Shown in pieces: positions 51,154 to 59,338 of a DNA stretch of 64,000 bases. A model generated the notes under the pieces. That model had not been told where the DNA came from, did not search any database, and saw nothing but the letters and a program-made list of their open reading frames with translations. The position numbers and the translations under genes are program-made. Location: contig NZ_BMQA01000030.1 in NCBI RefSeq assembly GCF_014647875.1, positions 1 through 64,000 on the forward strand. The letters are read 5' to 3'. Position 1 is the first letter of the stretch. Every line of letters begins with the position of its first letter. Origin of the DNA: Streptomyces brasiliensis. GTDB lineage: Bacteria > Actinomycetota > Actinomycetes > Streptomycetales > Streptomycetaceae.

Positions 51154-52062
51154 GTGGACCCGGAACACGCCTCCGCCGGTGAGCGGAACAGGTCACAACG
51201 GCCACACAAGTCACATCACGAGGTGGCCGACGAGCTGCGCACCAGGATCCGGTCCGGCGTGCTGCAGCCAGGTCAGCGCATGCCCACACAGGCCAAGTTG
51301 GCGGACGAGTTCGGCGTCGAGCGAGGGGCCGTACGCCAGGCGCTGCGCATCCTGCAGTCGGAGCGCCTGCTGACCAACGTTTCCAAGGGCGCCCCGGCCA
51401 CCGTGGCCCCGTACCTGGGGCTCGGCCATGTCCCGGCCGGCCCCGCGGCGCCTCCGCAGCCCACCATGGTGGCCCTGGCGTCCCGGGTGGCCGCCGCGTT
51501 CGCCGCCCCGCATGTCGAGATAGACGCCCTGTGCCTGACCTCGGTCTCGCTCACACTGGCGATCGGAGAACCTCTGCGGCAGATCCACGCCGGGCGATTG
51601 AAACCGGCCAAGGTCGACGTGCGGGTGCTGCTGCCGAGCCGGGACATCGACCTCGCCTTCCCGGCGCCGGTGCACTCCTCGGCCGCGGGGCTGCTGCACC
51701 GGCGCTGGCTGGCGCAGCGCAATGCGCAGGGCCAGGTGCTGCGGCACAACCTGGAGGCCCTGCGCGCCACGCACGGGATCGACGTGCACGTCTCCTTCCG
51801 TGCGCTGCCGTTCACTCCGCCGGTGAAGTTGTACCTGCTCAACGGCATGGAGGCGTTGTTCGCGTACTACACGCTCTCCCGCCGCGAGCGGGAGATCGAG
51901 CACGAGCATCTGGAGATGTACGACTCGGACGGCACACGATCGATGCTGTTCGGGTTCGAGCAGGGCGCCGGACTGCGCGACTCGACGTTCGTCGAGCAGT
52001 CCCATCTGTGGTTCAACGCCCTGTGGGAGACGATCAGTTCGGAACTGCAGCTGACGTCATAG
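51154..52062 (+). CDS. GntR regulator, DevA subfamily (devA paralogue)
   Basis: A 302-residue GntR regulator. Winged helix: ELRTRIRSGVLQPGQRMPTQ, then AKLADEFGVERGAVRQALR. The C-terminal effector domain is of the DevA type, neither FCD nor UTRA: VDVRVLLPSRDIDLAFP, FTPPVKLYLLNGMEALFAY, and a closing WFNALWETISS. It is about two-thirds identical to DevA by eye in the effector domain. Leaderless start at GTG 51154. The shared operator suggests auto- and cross-regulation with devA. The effector ligand is unknown. Confidence 0.92.
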   Translation: MDPEHASAGERNRSQRPHKSHHEVADELRTRIRSGVLQPGQRMPTQAKLADEFGVERGAVRQALRILQSERLLTNVSKGAPATVAPYLGLGHVPAGPAAPPQPTMVALASRVAAAFAAPHVEIDALCLTSVSLTLAIGEPLRQIHAGRLKPAKVDVRVLLPSRDIDLAFPAPVHSSAAGLLHRRWLAQRNAQGQVLRHNLEALRATHGIDVHVSFRALPFTPPVKLYLLNGMEALFAYYTLSRREREIEHEHLEMYDSDGTRSMLFGFEQGAGLRDSTFVEQSHLWFNALWETISSELQLTS

Positions 52063-52245
52063 AGCGGGGCCGGCGAGCAGCACCGCGAGCAGAACGGCTC
52101 CGGCGGAGCTTACCGCCGGACTCTTGGCCTTGAGGCCTATGGTGAGCAGGAGCAGGCCGACGATTCCGGTGGCGCCGTACTTCCACTGCACGAGCTGTTC
52201 GAAGCCGACGACGAAGACGGCGGAGATGAGGGCGAGGGCAGGCAC
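52057..52245 (-). CDS. small membrane protein between the two regulators
   Basis: A 62-residue protein made of two or three hydrophobic helices (ALALISAVFVVGFEQLVQW, TGIVGLLLLTIGL, AVSSAGAVLLAVLLAGPAL). GTG 52245 follows AAGGGGGAT at proper spacing. It is antisense in orientation to both regulators, its end overlaps the first by six bases and its start lies 155 bases from devA, so its promoter region is shared with devA. Function unknown. Confidence 0.8.
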   Translation of the reverse strand: MPALALISAVFVVGFEQLVQWKYGATGIVGLLLLTIGLKAKSPAVSSAGAVLLAVLLAGPAL

Positions 52246-52284
52246 GGTGGATCCCCCTTCAGGCTGCCAGGAAGCAAAACTTCC

Positions 52285-52312
52285 GCCAACTCGGTTAAGT
52301 TGGCAGCCAACT
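52285..52312. promoter_or_regulatory. devA: DevA operator: three alternating AGTTGGC half-sites
   Basis: GCCAACT (52285-52291), AGTTGGC (52298-52304) and GCCAACT (52306-52312). The second pair makes a 7-1-7 palindrome whose centre (52305) is exactly 95 bases before the devA GTG. DevA of S. coelicolor is known to bind its own promoter; this is the likely site. It lies between devA and the divergent small membrane gene and could control both. Confidence 0.75.
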
Positions 52313-52399
52313 CTGAATAGGTTGTCCCCACTTGGCTACTATCCATAAACAACTTCGGGGCAACTCCCCTTAGATGGACCAAGGTTGTAGCGTTTGGTC

Positions 52400-53272
52400 G
52401 TGACCCAGGAGAACGTGGCAGTGAACGTCAGCAGAAGGTTCTCGCCCCAGGAGATTGCCGACACCCTGCGGGAACGCATCCGCGTCGGCGACCTCAGGGC
52501 GGGAGACCGCCTGCCCACGCAGGCCGAACTGGCCGAGGAGTTCGGCGTGGAGCGCGGCACGGTCCGCCAGGCCCTCCGCGTCCTCCAGGACGACGGCCTC
52601 CTCAGCAACGTCAGCAAGGGCAGCCCACCGCGGATCGCGGAGCCGGCGCCTTCGGTGGATGAGCCGCAGCCGACCATGGTCAGCCTGGGCCCCCGGCTCG
52701 CGGAGGCCTTCTCGGCCCCGCACGTGCGCATAGACGCGGTCTGCCTCACCGCCGAGACCCTGATGCTGGCGGTGAGCGAACCCCTCCGCCTGATCCACGA
52801 GGAACGCATCCGCCCCGAGAGACTGGATGTGCGCCTCCTGCTGCCGTCCCGGGAGATCAATCTCGCCTTCCCGGTCCCGGTCGAGGGCCGGAGCGGCGAC
52901 GACAAGGTCCACGAGCGCTGGCTGAAGATGCGCAACGCCCAGGGGCAGGTCCTCAGGTACAACCTGCAGGCGCTGCGGAGCACTCACGACATCGACGTGG
53001 AGGTCACGTTCCGCGCGCTGCCGTTCACACCGCCGGTGAAGCTCTACCTGCTCAACGGCACGGAGGCGCTGATCGGCTACTACATGGTCACGCGCCGGGA
53101 GGAGTCCACGGACACCGGAACGCTCGAGATGTTCGACGCCGTGGGCTCCACGTCCCTCCTCTTCTCCTTCGAGAAGCGGGCCGGTCAGCGGGACGCCGCG
53201 TTCGTGGAGCAATCGCAGAAGTGGTTCGACGCCCTCTGGGAAACCATCACGACGGACCTGACACTCTCCTAG
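52400..53272 (+). CDS. devA: GntR-family developmental regulator DevA
   Basis: A 290-residue GntR regulator whose S. coelicolor counterpart is needed for aerial growth and correct sporulation septation. Winged helix: IADTLRERIRVGDLRAGDRL, TQAELAEEFGVERGTVRQAL. Effector domain: LDVRLLLPSREINLAFPVPV, FTPPVKLYLLNGTEALIGYY, WFDALWETITT. The -10 TAGCGT ends six bases before GTG 52400, so the mRNA is leaderless. The stop TAG overlaps the devB GTG by one base. Identification rests on family features, operon partner and chromosomal position. Confidence 0.93.
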   Translation: MTQENVAVNVSRRFSPQEIADTLRERIRVGDLRAGDRLPTQAELAEEFGVERGTVRQALRVLQDDGLLSNVSKGSPPRIAEPAPSVDEPQPTMVSLGPRLAEAFSAPHVRIDAVCLTAETLMLAVSEPLRLIHEERIRPERLDVRLLLPSREINLAFPVPVEGRSGDDKVHERWLKMRNAQGQVLRYNLQALRSTHDIDVEVTFRALPFTPPVKLYLLNGTEALIGYYMVTRREESTDTGTLEMFDAVGSTSLLFSFEKRAGQRDAAFVEQSQKWFDALWETITTDLTLS

Positions 53273-54015
53273 TGACTTCTGATATTACGCAGACTGAAGC
53301 GGTGACCGCGGAGACGGCGAACGAGATCGAGAAGCTTCGTGGACTGACCGATCGTGCCCAGGTGGTCCTCTGGGACTTCGACGGACCCATCTGCCGGCTG
53401 TTCGCGGGGCACTCGGCGGACCTGGTGGCAGGCGAACTGGTGGAGTGGCTGGAGGGCCGCGGACTGCACGGCCTGCTCACGGAGGCCGAACGGGAGTCGC
53501 TCGACCCGCACATCGTGCTGCGCGCGGTGGACCGCAGACATCCCGGCAGCGATCTGGTGGCGGTGCTGGAGGAACGTCTCACCCAGGAGGAGCTCAGGGC
53601 CGCGTCCACCGCGATGCCCACCGCCTACGCCGATCCCCTGATACGCACCTGGCGTGCCGTCGGCGCGCGCCTGGCCATCGCCACGAACAACTCCCCGCGG
53701 GTGGTCCGCGCCTACCTCGCGAGCCGCGGCCTCACCGAGTGCTTCGCCCCGCACATCTACGGCCGCACCCAGCAGCTCCACCACCTCAAGCCCGACCCGC
53801 ACTGCCTCAACCGGGCTCTGAACGCGATGGGGGCAGCACCCTCCGCCGCCCTGATGATCGGCGACTCCCCGTCGGACCTCGAAGCCGCCGTCGAGGCCCG
53901 TGTCCCGTTCCTCGGCTACGCGCGTAACGAACGGAAAGCGAAGCTCTTGAGGGAGGCCGGAGCGGAGGTCGTCGTCGGGTCGCTCGAGCCGCTGCTGAGG
54001 GTTCTGCGGGGATAG
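53272..54015 (+). CDS. devB: HAD-superfamily hydrolase DevB
   Basis: A 247-residue HAD phosphatase. Motif I is VVLWDFDGPICRLF (Asp35 nucleophile, Asp37), motif II AIATNNSP, Lys in HHLKPDP and motif IV MIGDSPSDLEAA; a C1-type helical cap lies between about 45 and 130. In S. coelicolor devB is co-transcribed with devA and also needed for aerial mycelium. The substrate is unknown but may yield or remove the DevA effector. GTG 53272 overlaps the devA stop. Confidence 0.93.
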   Translation: MTSDITQTEAVTAETANEIEKLRGLTDRAQVVLWDFDGPICRLFAGHSADLVAGELVEWLEGRGLHGLLTEAERESLDPHIVLRAVDRRHPGSDLVAVLEERLTQEELRAASTAMPTAYADPLIRTWRAVGARLAIATNNSPRVVRAYLASRGLTECFAPHIYGRTQQLHHLKPDPHCLNRALNAMGAAPSAALMIGDSPSDLEAAVEARVPFLGYARNERKAKLLREAGAEVVVGSLEPLLRVLRG

Positions 54016-54166
54016 CCGCGGCGGTGGAGCCCTTCCGCCGTGACCGCCTCCGCTCGACGGCGCGCCGGCCCAGCCACGCCGTCAGGGACCCCAGCGCCCC
54101 CAGCGACCAGAGCGCGAGCTCGGTCGGATCCAGCGGGACGCTCACCCCGAACAGGTGGATGTCCAT
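53807..54166 (-). CDS. possible small membrane protein antisense to the devB end
   Basis: The frame starting at ATG 54166 reads MDIHLFGVSVPLDPTELALW then SLGALGSLTAWLGRRAVE, a plausible N-terminal membrane segment with GGGAG upstream. Its last two-thirds run antisense to devB and are Arg/Pro-rich, so either the protein is shorter through a frameshift or this is spurious. I list it because a similar antisense small membrane gene lies between the first two regulators. Confidence 0.35.
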   Translation of the reverse strand: MDIHLFGVSVPLDPTELALWSLGALGSLTAWLGRRAVERRRSRRKGSTAAAIPAEPSAAARATRRRPPLRPPSRASLSVRYARSRGTGHGPRRRLRGPTGSRRSSGRRRVLPPSRSEPG

Positions 54167-54207
54167 GGGCTCGTCTCCCATCCACTTTCGGCATCCCATC
54201 CAGTGAT

Positions 54208-54223
54208 CAGTCCAATTGGACTG
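54208..54223. promoter_or_regulatory. 16-bp palindrome upstream of the third regulator
   Basis: CAGTCCAATTGGACTG, a perfect palindrome, about 125 bases before the leaderless GTG of the third DevA-like gene. Its half-site GGACTG recurs at 54275. Confidence 0.7.
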
Positions 54224-54274
54224 CTTGCCTGACAGTGGTCTGCCCTCTCCGACTGATCGCTTAACCAACGGGCA

Positions 54275-54287
54275 GGACTGGCAGTCC
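54275..54287. promoter_or_regulatory. second GGACTG-type palindrome
   Basis: GGACTG-G-CAGTCC (6-1-6), 53 bases before the third regulator's start. With the 54208 palindrome it gives two sites built from the same half-site, distinct from the AGTTGG half-site of devA. Confidence 0.65.
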
Positions 54288-54339
54288 AGTTGACCGGCGG
54301 ATTGGTTTGCCAGTGGCCGGAAAGCGGTACGGTCAACTC

Positions 54340-55215
54340 GTGGACGCGCAGCAGGCGGGCGAGGGCGGCGGAGGCAGGAAGTTCCAGCGGGTCTCCGACG
54401 ACCTGCGTGCCCGGATGACGGACGGCACCTATCCGCTGAGGTCCTTCCTGCCGTCGGAGCGCGATCTCGCCGAGGAGTACGGGGTCTCCCGCGACACGGT
54501 CCAACGTGTGCTGCGGGAGCTGGCGAACGAAGGCTGGATCGAATCCCGGCAGGGGAGTGGCTCACGGGTCGTCAAGACACAGCGCATACAGTCCTCGGCG
54601 CCGAAGGCCACGCGGTCGAGCCGGGGTGCGACGCTCGGCCCCTTCATCAGCGAGGCCTTCGAAAGGCCTGAAGTCACCCTTGACGTCTACACATTGACGT
54701 CCGAATCGCTGGACGCCCACATCCGTCTTCAGGTGGAACGCATTCGCGGGGGGTTCATCCAGCCGCAGCGCATCGCCCTGCGCATGCTGCTGCCTTCCGA
54801 GTTGCTGGCACTTCCCTATCCGCGGGCGAAGGACGATGAGGACGACGAACGTCCGGCGCAGCGTCTGAGGGTCATCAGCCGACGGCATACGGACTCGTTG
54901 CGGAGCCTGTTGAAAGACCTGCTGACGGAGAAACTGGTGCCGTCGGTCGACGTGGAGATCCGTCATGTGCCGCTGGTCCCGGCCTTCAAGCTCTACCTCC
55001 TCAACGGCGATGAAGCGCTCCATGGCATGTACGAGGTGGTCGAGCGTCAGATGGAGCTGGACACAGGAGAGGTGATTACCGCTCTTGACGTCCTCGGCCT
55101 CGGTGCCACCCTGACCCACCATGTGAAGAACACCGACTGGAACTCGCCGGGATCCGTGTTCGTGGGCAGCATGCAGGCGTGGTTCGAGTCGGTCTGGAGT
55201 CGGCTGGCCGACTGA
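54340..55215 (+). CDS. divergent DevA-like GntR regulator
   Basis: A 291-residue GntR regulator. Winged helix: VSDDLRARMTDGTYPLRSFL, SERDLAEEYGVSRDTVQRVL, then GSGSRVV wing. The effector domain keeps the DevA-type landmarks (IALRMLLPSELLALPYP, VPAFKLYLLNGDEALHGMYE, AWFESVWSRL) but is clearly diverged. The -10 TACGGT ends six bases before GTG 54340, again leaderless. It stands 238 bases ahead of the tandem-kinase gene on the same strand and probably controls it. Confidence 0.88.
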   Translation: MDAQQAGEGGGGRKFQRVSDDLRARMTDGTYPLRSFLPSERDLAEEYGVSRDTVQRVLRELANEGWIESRQGSGSRVVKTQRIQSSAPKATRSSRGATLGPFISEAFERPEVTLDVYTLTSESLDAHIRLQVERIRGGFIQPQRIALRMLLPSELLALPYPRAKDDEDDERPAQRLRVISRRHTDSLRSLLKDLLTEKLVPSVDVEIRHVPLVPAFKLYLLNGDEALHGMYEVVERQMELDTGEVITALDVLGLGATLTHHVKNTDWNSPGSVFVGSMQAWFESVWSRLAD

Positions 55216-55453
55216 GCGAGGGCCGGGTGAGGGAGCCCCCGGTCGGTTGCGCTAGCATGCCCGAACCACTGAGGGAACGCTCCGTTCCGTGGGTACGGGG
55301 ATGGCGAACCGGCCAATCTCGAACGATCTGACCAATAAGAGTGGCACATCACCCGTTGTGCCCACTTGAGCTTGACTCCGGTCGTGTCCTTGCACCACTT
55401 GTAATTAATGCTTGGAATACCTTCCGTCTCTCGCCAGTCACACGGAGCGGCCA

Positions 55454-57631
55454 GTGGGCGCACCATCTCTTCCCCGTCGTCACCTTGGGGAACGCCTCAG
55501 ATCCGACGCCATCAAGGCGTTTGTGCGGCGCGCCACGGAGCGGGGACAGGCGAGCAGCGGCCATCACAACCAGAACTATGTGTTTCCGCTGACGGACGAG
55601 GTGACGCGTCTGCTGGGCCGTGAGGCCGGCACATCCGTGACCGTTCGTATCCGGCGCGCCGACGCGCTGCCCGTCGTGATCAGGACCTGGCAGGACGAGG
55701 CAGCGATCCTGGGCGCCATCCGGGGAATCCTGCCGCACGTGCCGGAGTGCGTCGACAAGGGTGACGACTACGCGATCCACAGCTACGTCGAAGGCATCCC
55801 GCTCTCCAGCGTGTGCGCGAACGGCAAGCCCGTGGACACCCTGCTCATCCAAGCGCTGGCCAGTCTGCTCGCCCAGATGACCCAAGTACGCAGAGAGGCC
55901 CTCCCGCCCTTGCCGGCGGCCTGGCCGCGCAACGACAAGGACAGTCAGGGCTTTCTGCGGACACTCGCGCACCTGGCGGACCGCCAGATCCGCCAGCCCA
56001 ATTGGCGTGATTTTGGAGGACTGTTCGCTGCGCTTGGTATTCCCGAGGACGCCCTGATCCGGTTGGCCGACCGGGTTCCGGCCATGGCCCGGCGTCCGTA
56101 CAGCTTGCTCCACGCCGACCTGCACCGTGACAACCTGATCATGTCGTACGACGGGGATCCGCCGCTCATCTGCGTCGACTGGGAACTGGCGACCTACGGG
56201 GACCCCCTGCACGACCTCGCCACGCACCTTGTGCGCATGCGCTACCCGGTGTACCAGTGGAATGAGGTGATCGGCGCATGGGTGGATGCCATGGCGTTGA
56301 TCCGTCCCACGGCCGTCAACGGTCTGGCCACGGACCTGCGCCACTACATCGCCTTCGAGCGAGCGCAGTCCGTCTACCCGGACGTGATGCGGGCCGCGAA
56401 CTCCCTGCAGGACTCCCCCGACCAGAAGAGCCTGGACGTCGCGACTGCGGCGGTGCGCAGCGCCCTGGAGGCGGCGGCCGAGCCGCTGGGGCTCGGTAAT
56501 GTGCCGGACGAGTTGGAGATCGAACGGATCTTGTTCAGGTGGCGGGCTGCCAGAAACGGTCGTCTTGGTCTATCCGCCAAGATCGGCGGCTGGCGCCAGG
56601 ACGGTCGAGTGTCTGAGCACCCCGATTTCCCCCGTTCCGCCGTTCGCCAGGCCCTCTTGGCGGAGGGCGCGGCACCGGCCAGCCGCGTTTTCAAGGGGAC
56701 CGGGCACCTCAACTCGGTCGTGCGAGTGCCGGACTTTCGTGGCCCTGTGGTGGTTCGCCGCAAGGTGGCGAATGTCTGCCGGCGCGAACGAGGTTTTCTG
56801 AGCGAGCATGCCGTCCTGCGGGCGATCGAGAAGTCGCGGGTCGGTGTGGCGGCGCCGAAGCTCCTTGCCCTCGGTACCAGCTACCAGGGGGAGCCCTTCG
56901 CGATCCACACATATGAGGGGCCGCGCGACAGTCACCAGCCTCCCTGCCACCCGGTGAACGGTCTGCTGCCCTACGAAGCGGACCGGCTGGTGGATCAGCT
57001 TCACGCCCTGACGCGCGTGGACTACGAGGGACTGGACCCGGCGGCCGGCAAAGCAGGGGTGTTCTACAACTCGCTCAGTGTGCAGCTCGTCCAACTGGTC
57101 GCGGACCTGCCCAAGGAGTCCCAGCGGCTCGCCCGGATGCTGGGGCTGCCCGAGGCCTCCCGGCTCCGCCAGATCCTGTCGCGGCACACCGTGGGCCACC
57201 GTAAGCCCGCACTGCTGCACGGCGATCTGAATCCGTGGAACCTCGTGCGTCGTGAGGACGACAAGGCACTGACCATCATCGACTGGGAGATGGCACTGGT
57301 CGGCGACCCGCTCTACGACCTGGTGCGGCACATGCACCTCACACCGACCCGGCCGGAGATCCGGGACCGCATGTTCCGCCGCTGGGAGAAGGAGCTGGAC
57401 TCGGAGTACACCGTCGGCTGGCGGCGGGACTGGCGCGTGTACCGGTTGATCGAGATCGTGCGCTCCGCCTACGTGGACCTGGACCGCCTCGTCACCGGAG
57501 CGAGTCTCGACGCGCCCAACGTTCGTCGGGCCGTCGACGCGTACCCGATGACGCTGGCCGTCGCGACGGGTCTGCTGGGCCTGCCCGTCCGTTCGACAGC
57601 GAATCCCTATCTTGCCCGTGCCCTGGCTTAA
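55454..57631 (+). CDS. tandem aminoglycoside-phosphotransferase-like kinase
   Basis: A 725-residue soluble protein with two complete APH/choline-kinase-like domains. Domain 1: N-lobe VTVRIRRADALPVVIRTWQ, catalytic HADLHRDN at 220-227, metal-binding DWE at 242. Domain 2: HGDLNPWN at 589-596, IIDWE with Asp610, then GDPLYDLVRHM. Both have all catalytic residues. Such kinases phosphorylate small hydroxyl substrates or antibiotics; I know no tandem member with assigned function. GTG 55454 has GGAG at good spacing; a TTG at 55412 in frame is an alternative. The adjacent genes suggest a joint signalling role. Confidence 0.85.
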   Translation: MGAPSLPRRHLGERLRSDAIKAFVRRATERGQASSGHHNQNYVFPLTDEVTRLLGREAGTSVTVRIRRADALPVVIRTWQDEAAILGAIRGILPHVPECVDKGDDYAIHSYVEGIPLSSVCANGKPVDTLLIQALASLLAQMTQVRREALPPLPAAWPRNDKDSQGFLRTLAHLADRQIRQPNWRDFGGLFAALGIPEDALIRLADRVPAMARRPYSLLHADLHRDNLIMSYDGDPPLICVDWELATYGDPLHDLATHLVRMRYPVYQWNEVIGAWVDAMALIRPTAVNGLATDLRHYIAFERAQSVYPDVMRAANSLQDSPDQKSLDVATAAVRSALEAAAEPLGLGNVPDELEIERILFRWRAARNGRLGLSAKIGGWRQDGRVSEHPDFPRSAVRQALLAEGAAPASRVFKGTGHLNSVVRVPDFRGPVVVRRKVANVCRRERGFLSEHAVLRAIEKSRVGVAAPKLLALGTSYQGEPFAIHTYEGPRDSHQPPCHPVNGLLPYEADRLVDQLHALTRVDYEGLDPAAGKAGVFYNSLSVQLVQLVADLPKESQRLARMLGLPEASRLRQILSRHTVGHRKPALLHGDLNPWNLVRREDDKALTIIDWEMALVGDPLYDLVRHMHLTPTRPEIRDRMFRRWEKELDSEYTVGWRRDWRVYRLIEIVRSAYVDLDRLVTGASLDAPNVRRAVDAYPMTLAVATGLLGLPVRSTANPYLARALA

Positions 57632-57716
57632 GGGGACCATGACTCCACCGAATGCTGGTTCGCCCAAGACCCCATGACGGTCTGCCGGGCACCCGGACGG
57701 GGGAGGACGGCGCTCA

Positions 57717-58598
57717 ATGTCCTATCGGGCAAGCGGCTCGGCCGAGAACGGAGTGGGGCACCGGTTGAGGCGCTTTCAGCAGCGCTTCGAGTCACTGGTG
57801 ACCCGTGTGCTCCTGCTGGGGATCTTCGCTGTCGGGCTCACCGCCCAGTTCGTCAAACCGGTCGGGGATGCCCTGGAAGGCAAGGCGTATCTGGGCGGCG
57901 CACTGCTGAGCCTCGTCGGATACGTGCTGTACGACCAGGTGAAAGAGCTGAACTCGTCGGTCAGAGTGCCCACGCGTTCACTGGTGAACTCGAGCCAGCT
58001 GGACAGTTTCGTCGGTGAGGCGTTCCGGTCCAGGACCGTGGAGATCAGCTTCCTCGGCTACACGGGCGAGACCTTGCACCATGCCCTCTTCCATCGGCTG
58101 GAGGCCCTGCTCGACTCCCCCGGGCCGATTCGACGGGTCTCGGTTCGCATGCTGGTGCCGGACTTCGGACAGCCCATGATCGTGCCCGCCAAGGTCGGCG
58201 TCGACGACGCTCCGGTGGACGACGAAGACTTCCGTAAGCGCATGGAACAGCGCTGCCGTGAGTACGACGACATCCTCTCGGAGCTCGCCGAGCGGATCAG
58301 CGCCGGCCGGCGAGTCGTCGTCGAGTGCGAATACCGGCTCTACCCCGGCATCCCGCGCGACAAGATCTGCATCTTCAACCGCGAAGTGGTCCTGCACGGC
58401 CTGTACGACCTGTCCGCGCGCATGCGGCTGCGCCACGGCGACGAGTACTACGACCCCAAGGGCTTCCGGACCGACCTGAACGTGTGGTCGCGTGCGGGGA
58501 CGGCTGCTGAGACCGCCGTCGCCACCTGGAACAAGCACTTCGACGATCTCTGGTCCCTGGCGAAGCGGCCCGGCTGGCGGCAGGGCGCGGCCGTCTGA
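57717..58598 (+). CDS. membrane-anchored protein with a DevA-type effector domain
   Basis: A 293-residue protein. Two hydrophobic segments (VTRVLLLGIFAVGLTAQF and YLGGALLSLVGYVLY) form an N-terminal hairpin that leaves the soluble C-terminus in the cytoplasm. That part lines up with the effector domain of the three GntR regulators: RRVSVRMLVPDFGQP, a long acidic/Arg helix, IPRDKICIFNREVVLHGLYD in place of PPVKLYLLNGTEAL, and a closing HFDDLWSLAKR. It lacks any DNA-binding domain. ATG 57717 has GGGGGAGGA upstream, 85 bases after the kinase gene. A membrane-bound sensor or decoy is inferred. Confidence 0.82.
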   Translation: MSYRASGSAENGVGHRLRRFQQRFESLVTRVLLLGIFAVGLTAQFVKPVGDALEGKAYLGGALLSLVGYVLYDQVKELNSSVRVPTRSLVNSSQLDSFVGEAFRSRTVEISFLGYTGETLHHALFHRLEALLDSPGPIRRVSVRMLVPDFGQPMIVPAKVGVDDAPVDDEDFRKRMEQRCREYDDILSELAERISAGRRVVVECEYRLYPGIPRDKICIFNREVVLHGLYDLSARMRLRHGDEYYDPKGFRTDLNVWSRAGTAAETAVATWNKHFDDLWSLAKRPGWRQGAAV

Positions 58599-58634
58599 GC
58601 CGGGCCCGGCGCGGTGGTGCGTAGGCTCGGCCCC

Positions 58635-59297
58635 ATGGGTGAGATCGGGCTGCGTGAGATGAAGAAGCAGCGGATGTACAGGGACGTCTCCGGCGTTGCC
58701 GTGCGGCTTTTCCTCGAGAAGGGGTTCGACTCGGTGTCCGTCGCGGAGGTCGCCGCCGCTGCCGGGATTTCCAAGCCGACGCTCTTTCGGTACTTCCCGG
58801 CCAAGGAGGATCTCGTCCTGCATCAGATCGCCGACCATCAGGACGAGGCCGCCCGTGTGGTCGCCGGGAGCGGTGGCGCGCCGGTCGATGCCCTGCGGCG
58901 GCATTTTCTCGACGGGCTGGAGCGGTGCGATCCGGTCACCGGGCTGAATGACGATCCCGGTGTGCTCGCCTTCCACTCCCTGCTCTACGGCACCCCCTCC
59001 CTCGTCGCCCGTCTGTACGAGTACCAGGAGCGGACCGAGGAGGCGCTGGCGGAGGCCCTCGGTGGCGGCCTCGAGGCGCGGCTCGCCGCCGGGCAGATCG
59101 TCGCCGTACAGCGCATCCTCGCCCTTGAGAACTGGCGGCGGATCGATGCGGGGGAGGGCGTCGAGGACGTGCGCGCCGATGCCGTTGACGCCGCCGAGCG
59201 GGCCTTCGGGTGGCTGGCCGGCGGGGTGCCTCTGCTGGCGCCCGCCTCAGCCTCGCCCGCCCCCGCCTCGGCCTCGCCACCGTCTGATACTCGGTAA
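58635..59297 (+). CDS. TetR family transcriptional regulator
   Basis: A 220-residue TetR regulator. HTH: MYRDVSGVAVRLFLEKGFDS, VAEVAAAAGISKPTLFRYFP. The C-terminal ligand domain (LLYGTPSLVARLYEYQERTE ... RILALENWRRIDAG) is typical of actinobacterial efflux or stress regulators; the tail ends in Ala/Ser/Pro repeats. -10 TAGGCT (58622-58627) lies seven bases before ATG 58635, so it is leaderless. It is 41 bases upstream of the HelD gene and may control it. Confidence 0.9.
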   Translation: MGEIGLREMKKQRMYRDVSGVAVRLFLEKGFDSVSVAEVAAAAGISKPTLFRYFPAKEDLVLHQIADHQDEAARVVAGSGGAPVDALRRHFLDGLERCDPVTGLNDDPGVLAFHSLLYGTPSLVARLYEYQERTEEALAEALGGGLEARLAAGQIVAVQRILALENWRRIDAGEGVEDVRADAVDAAERAFGWLAGGVPLLAPASASPAPASASPPSDTR

Positions 59298-59302
59298 AAG
59301 AT

Positions 59303-59331
59303 TTAACTCGGTTGCGATATTCGGTTACGAT
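59303..59331 (+). promoter_or_regulatory. promoter and direct repeat before helD
   Basis: TTAACT (59303-59308) and TACGAT (59326-59331) with 17-base spacing place the transcription start at the ATG 59339 (leaderless). Two near-identical decamers, CGGTTGCGAT (59309) and CGGTTACGAT (59322), overlap the promoter with a 13-base period and are a possible operator, perhaps for the adjacent TetR protein. Confidence 0.6.
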
Positions 59332-59338
59332 CGGCTCC

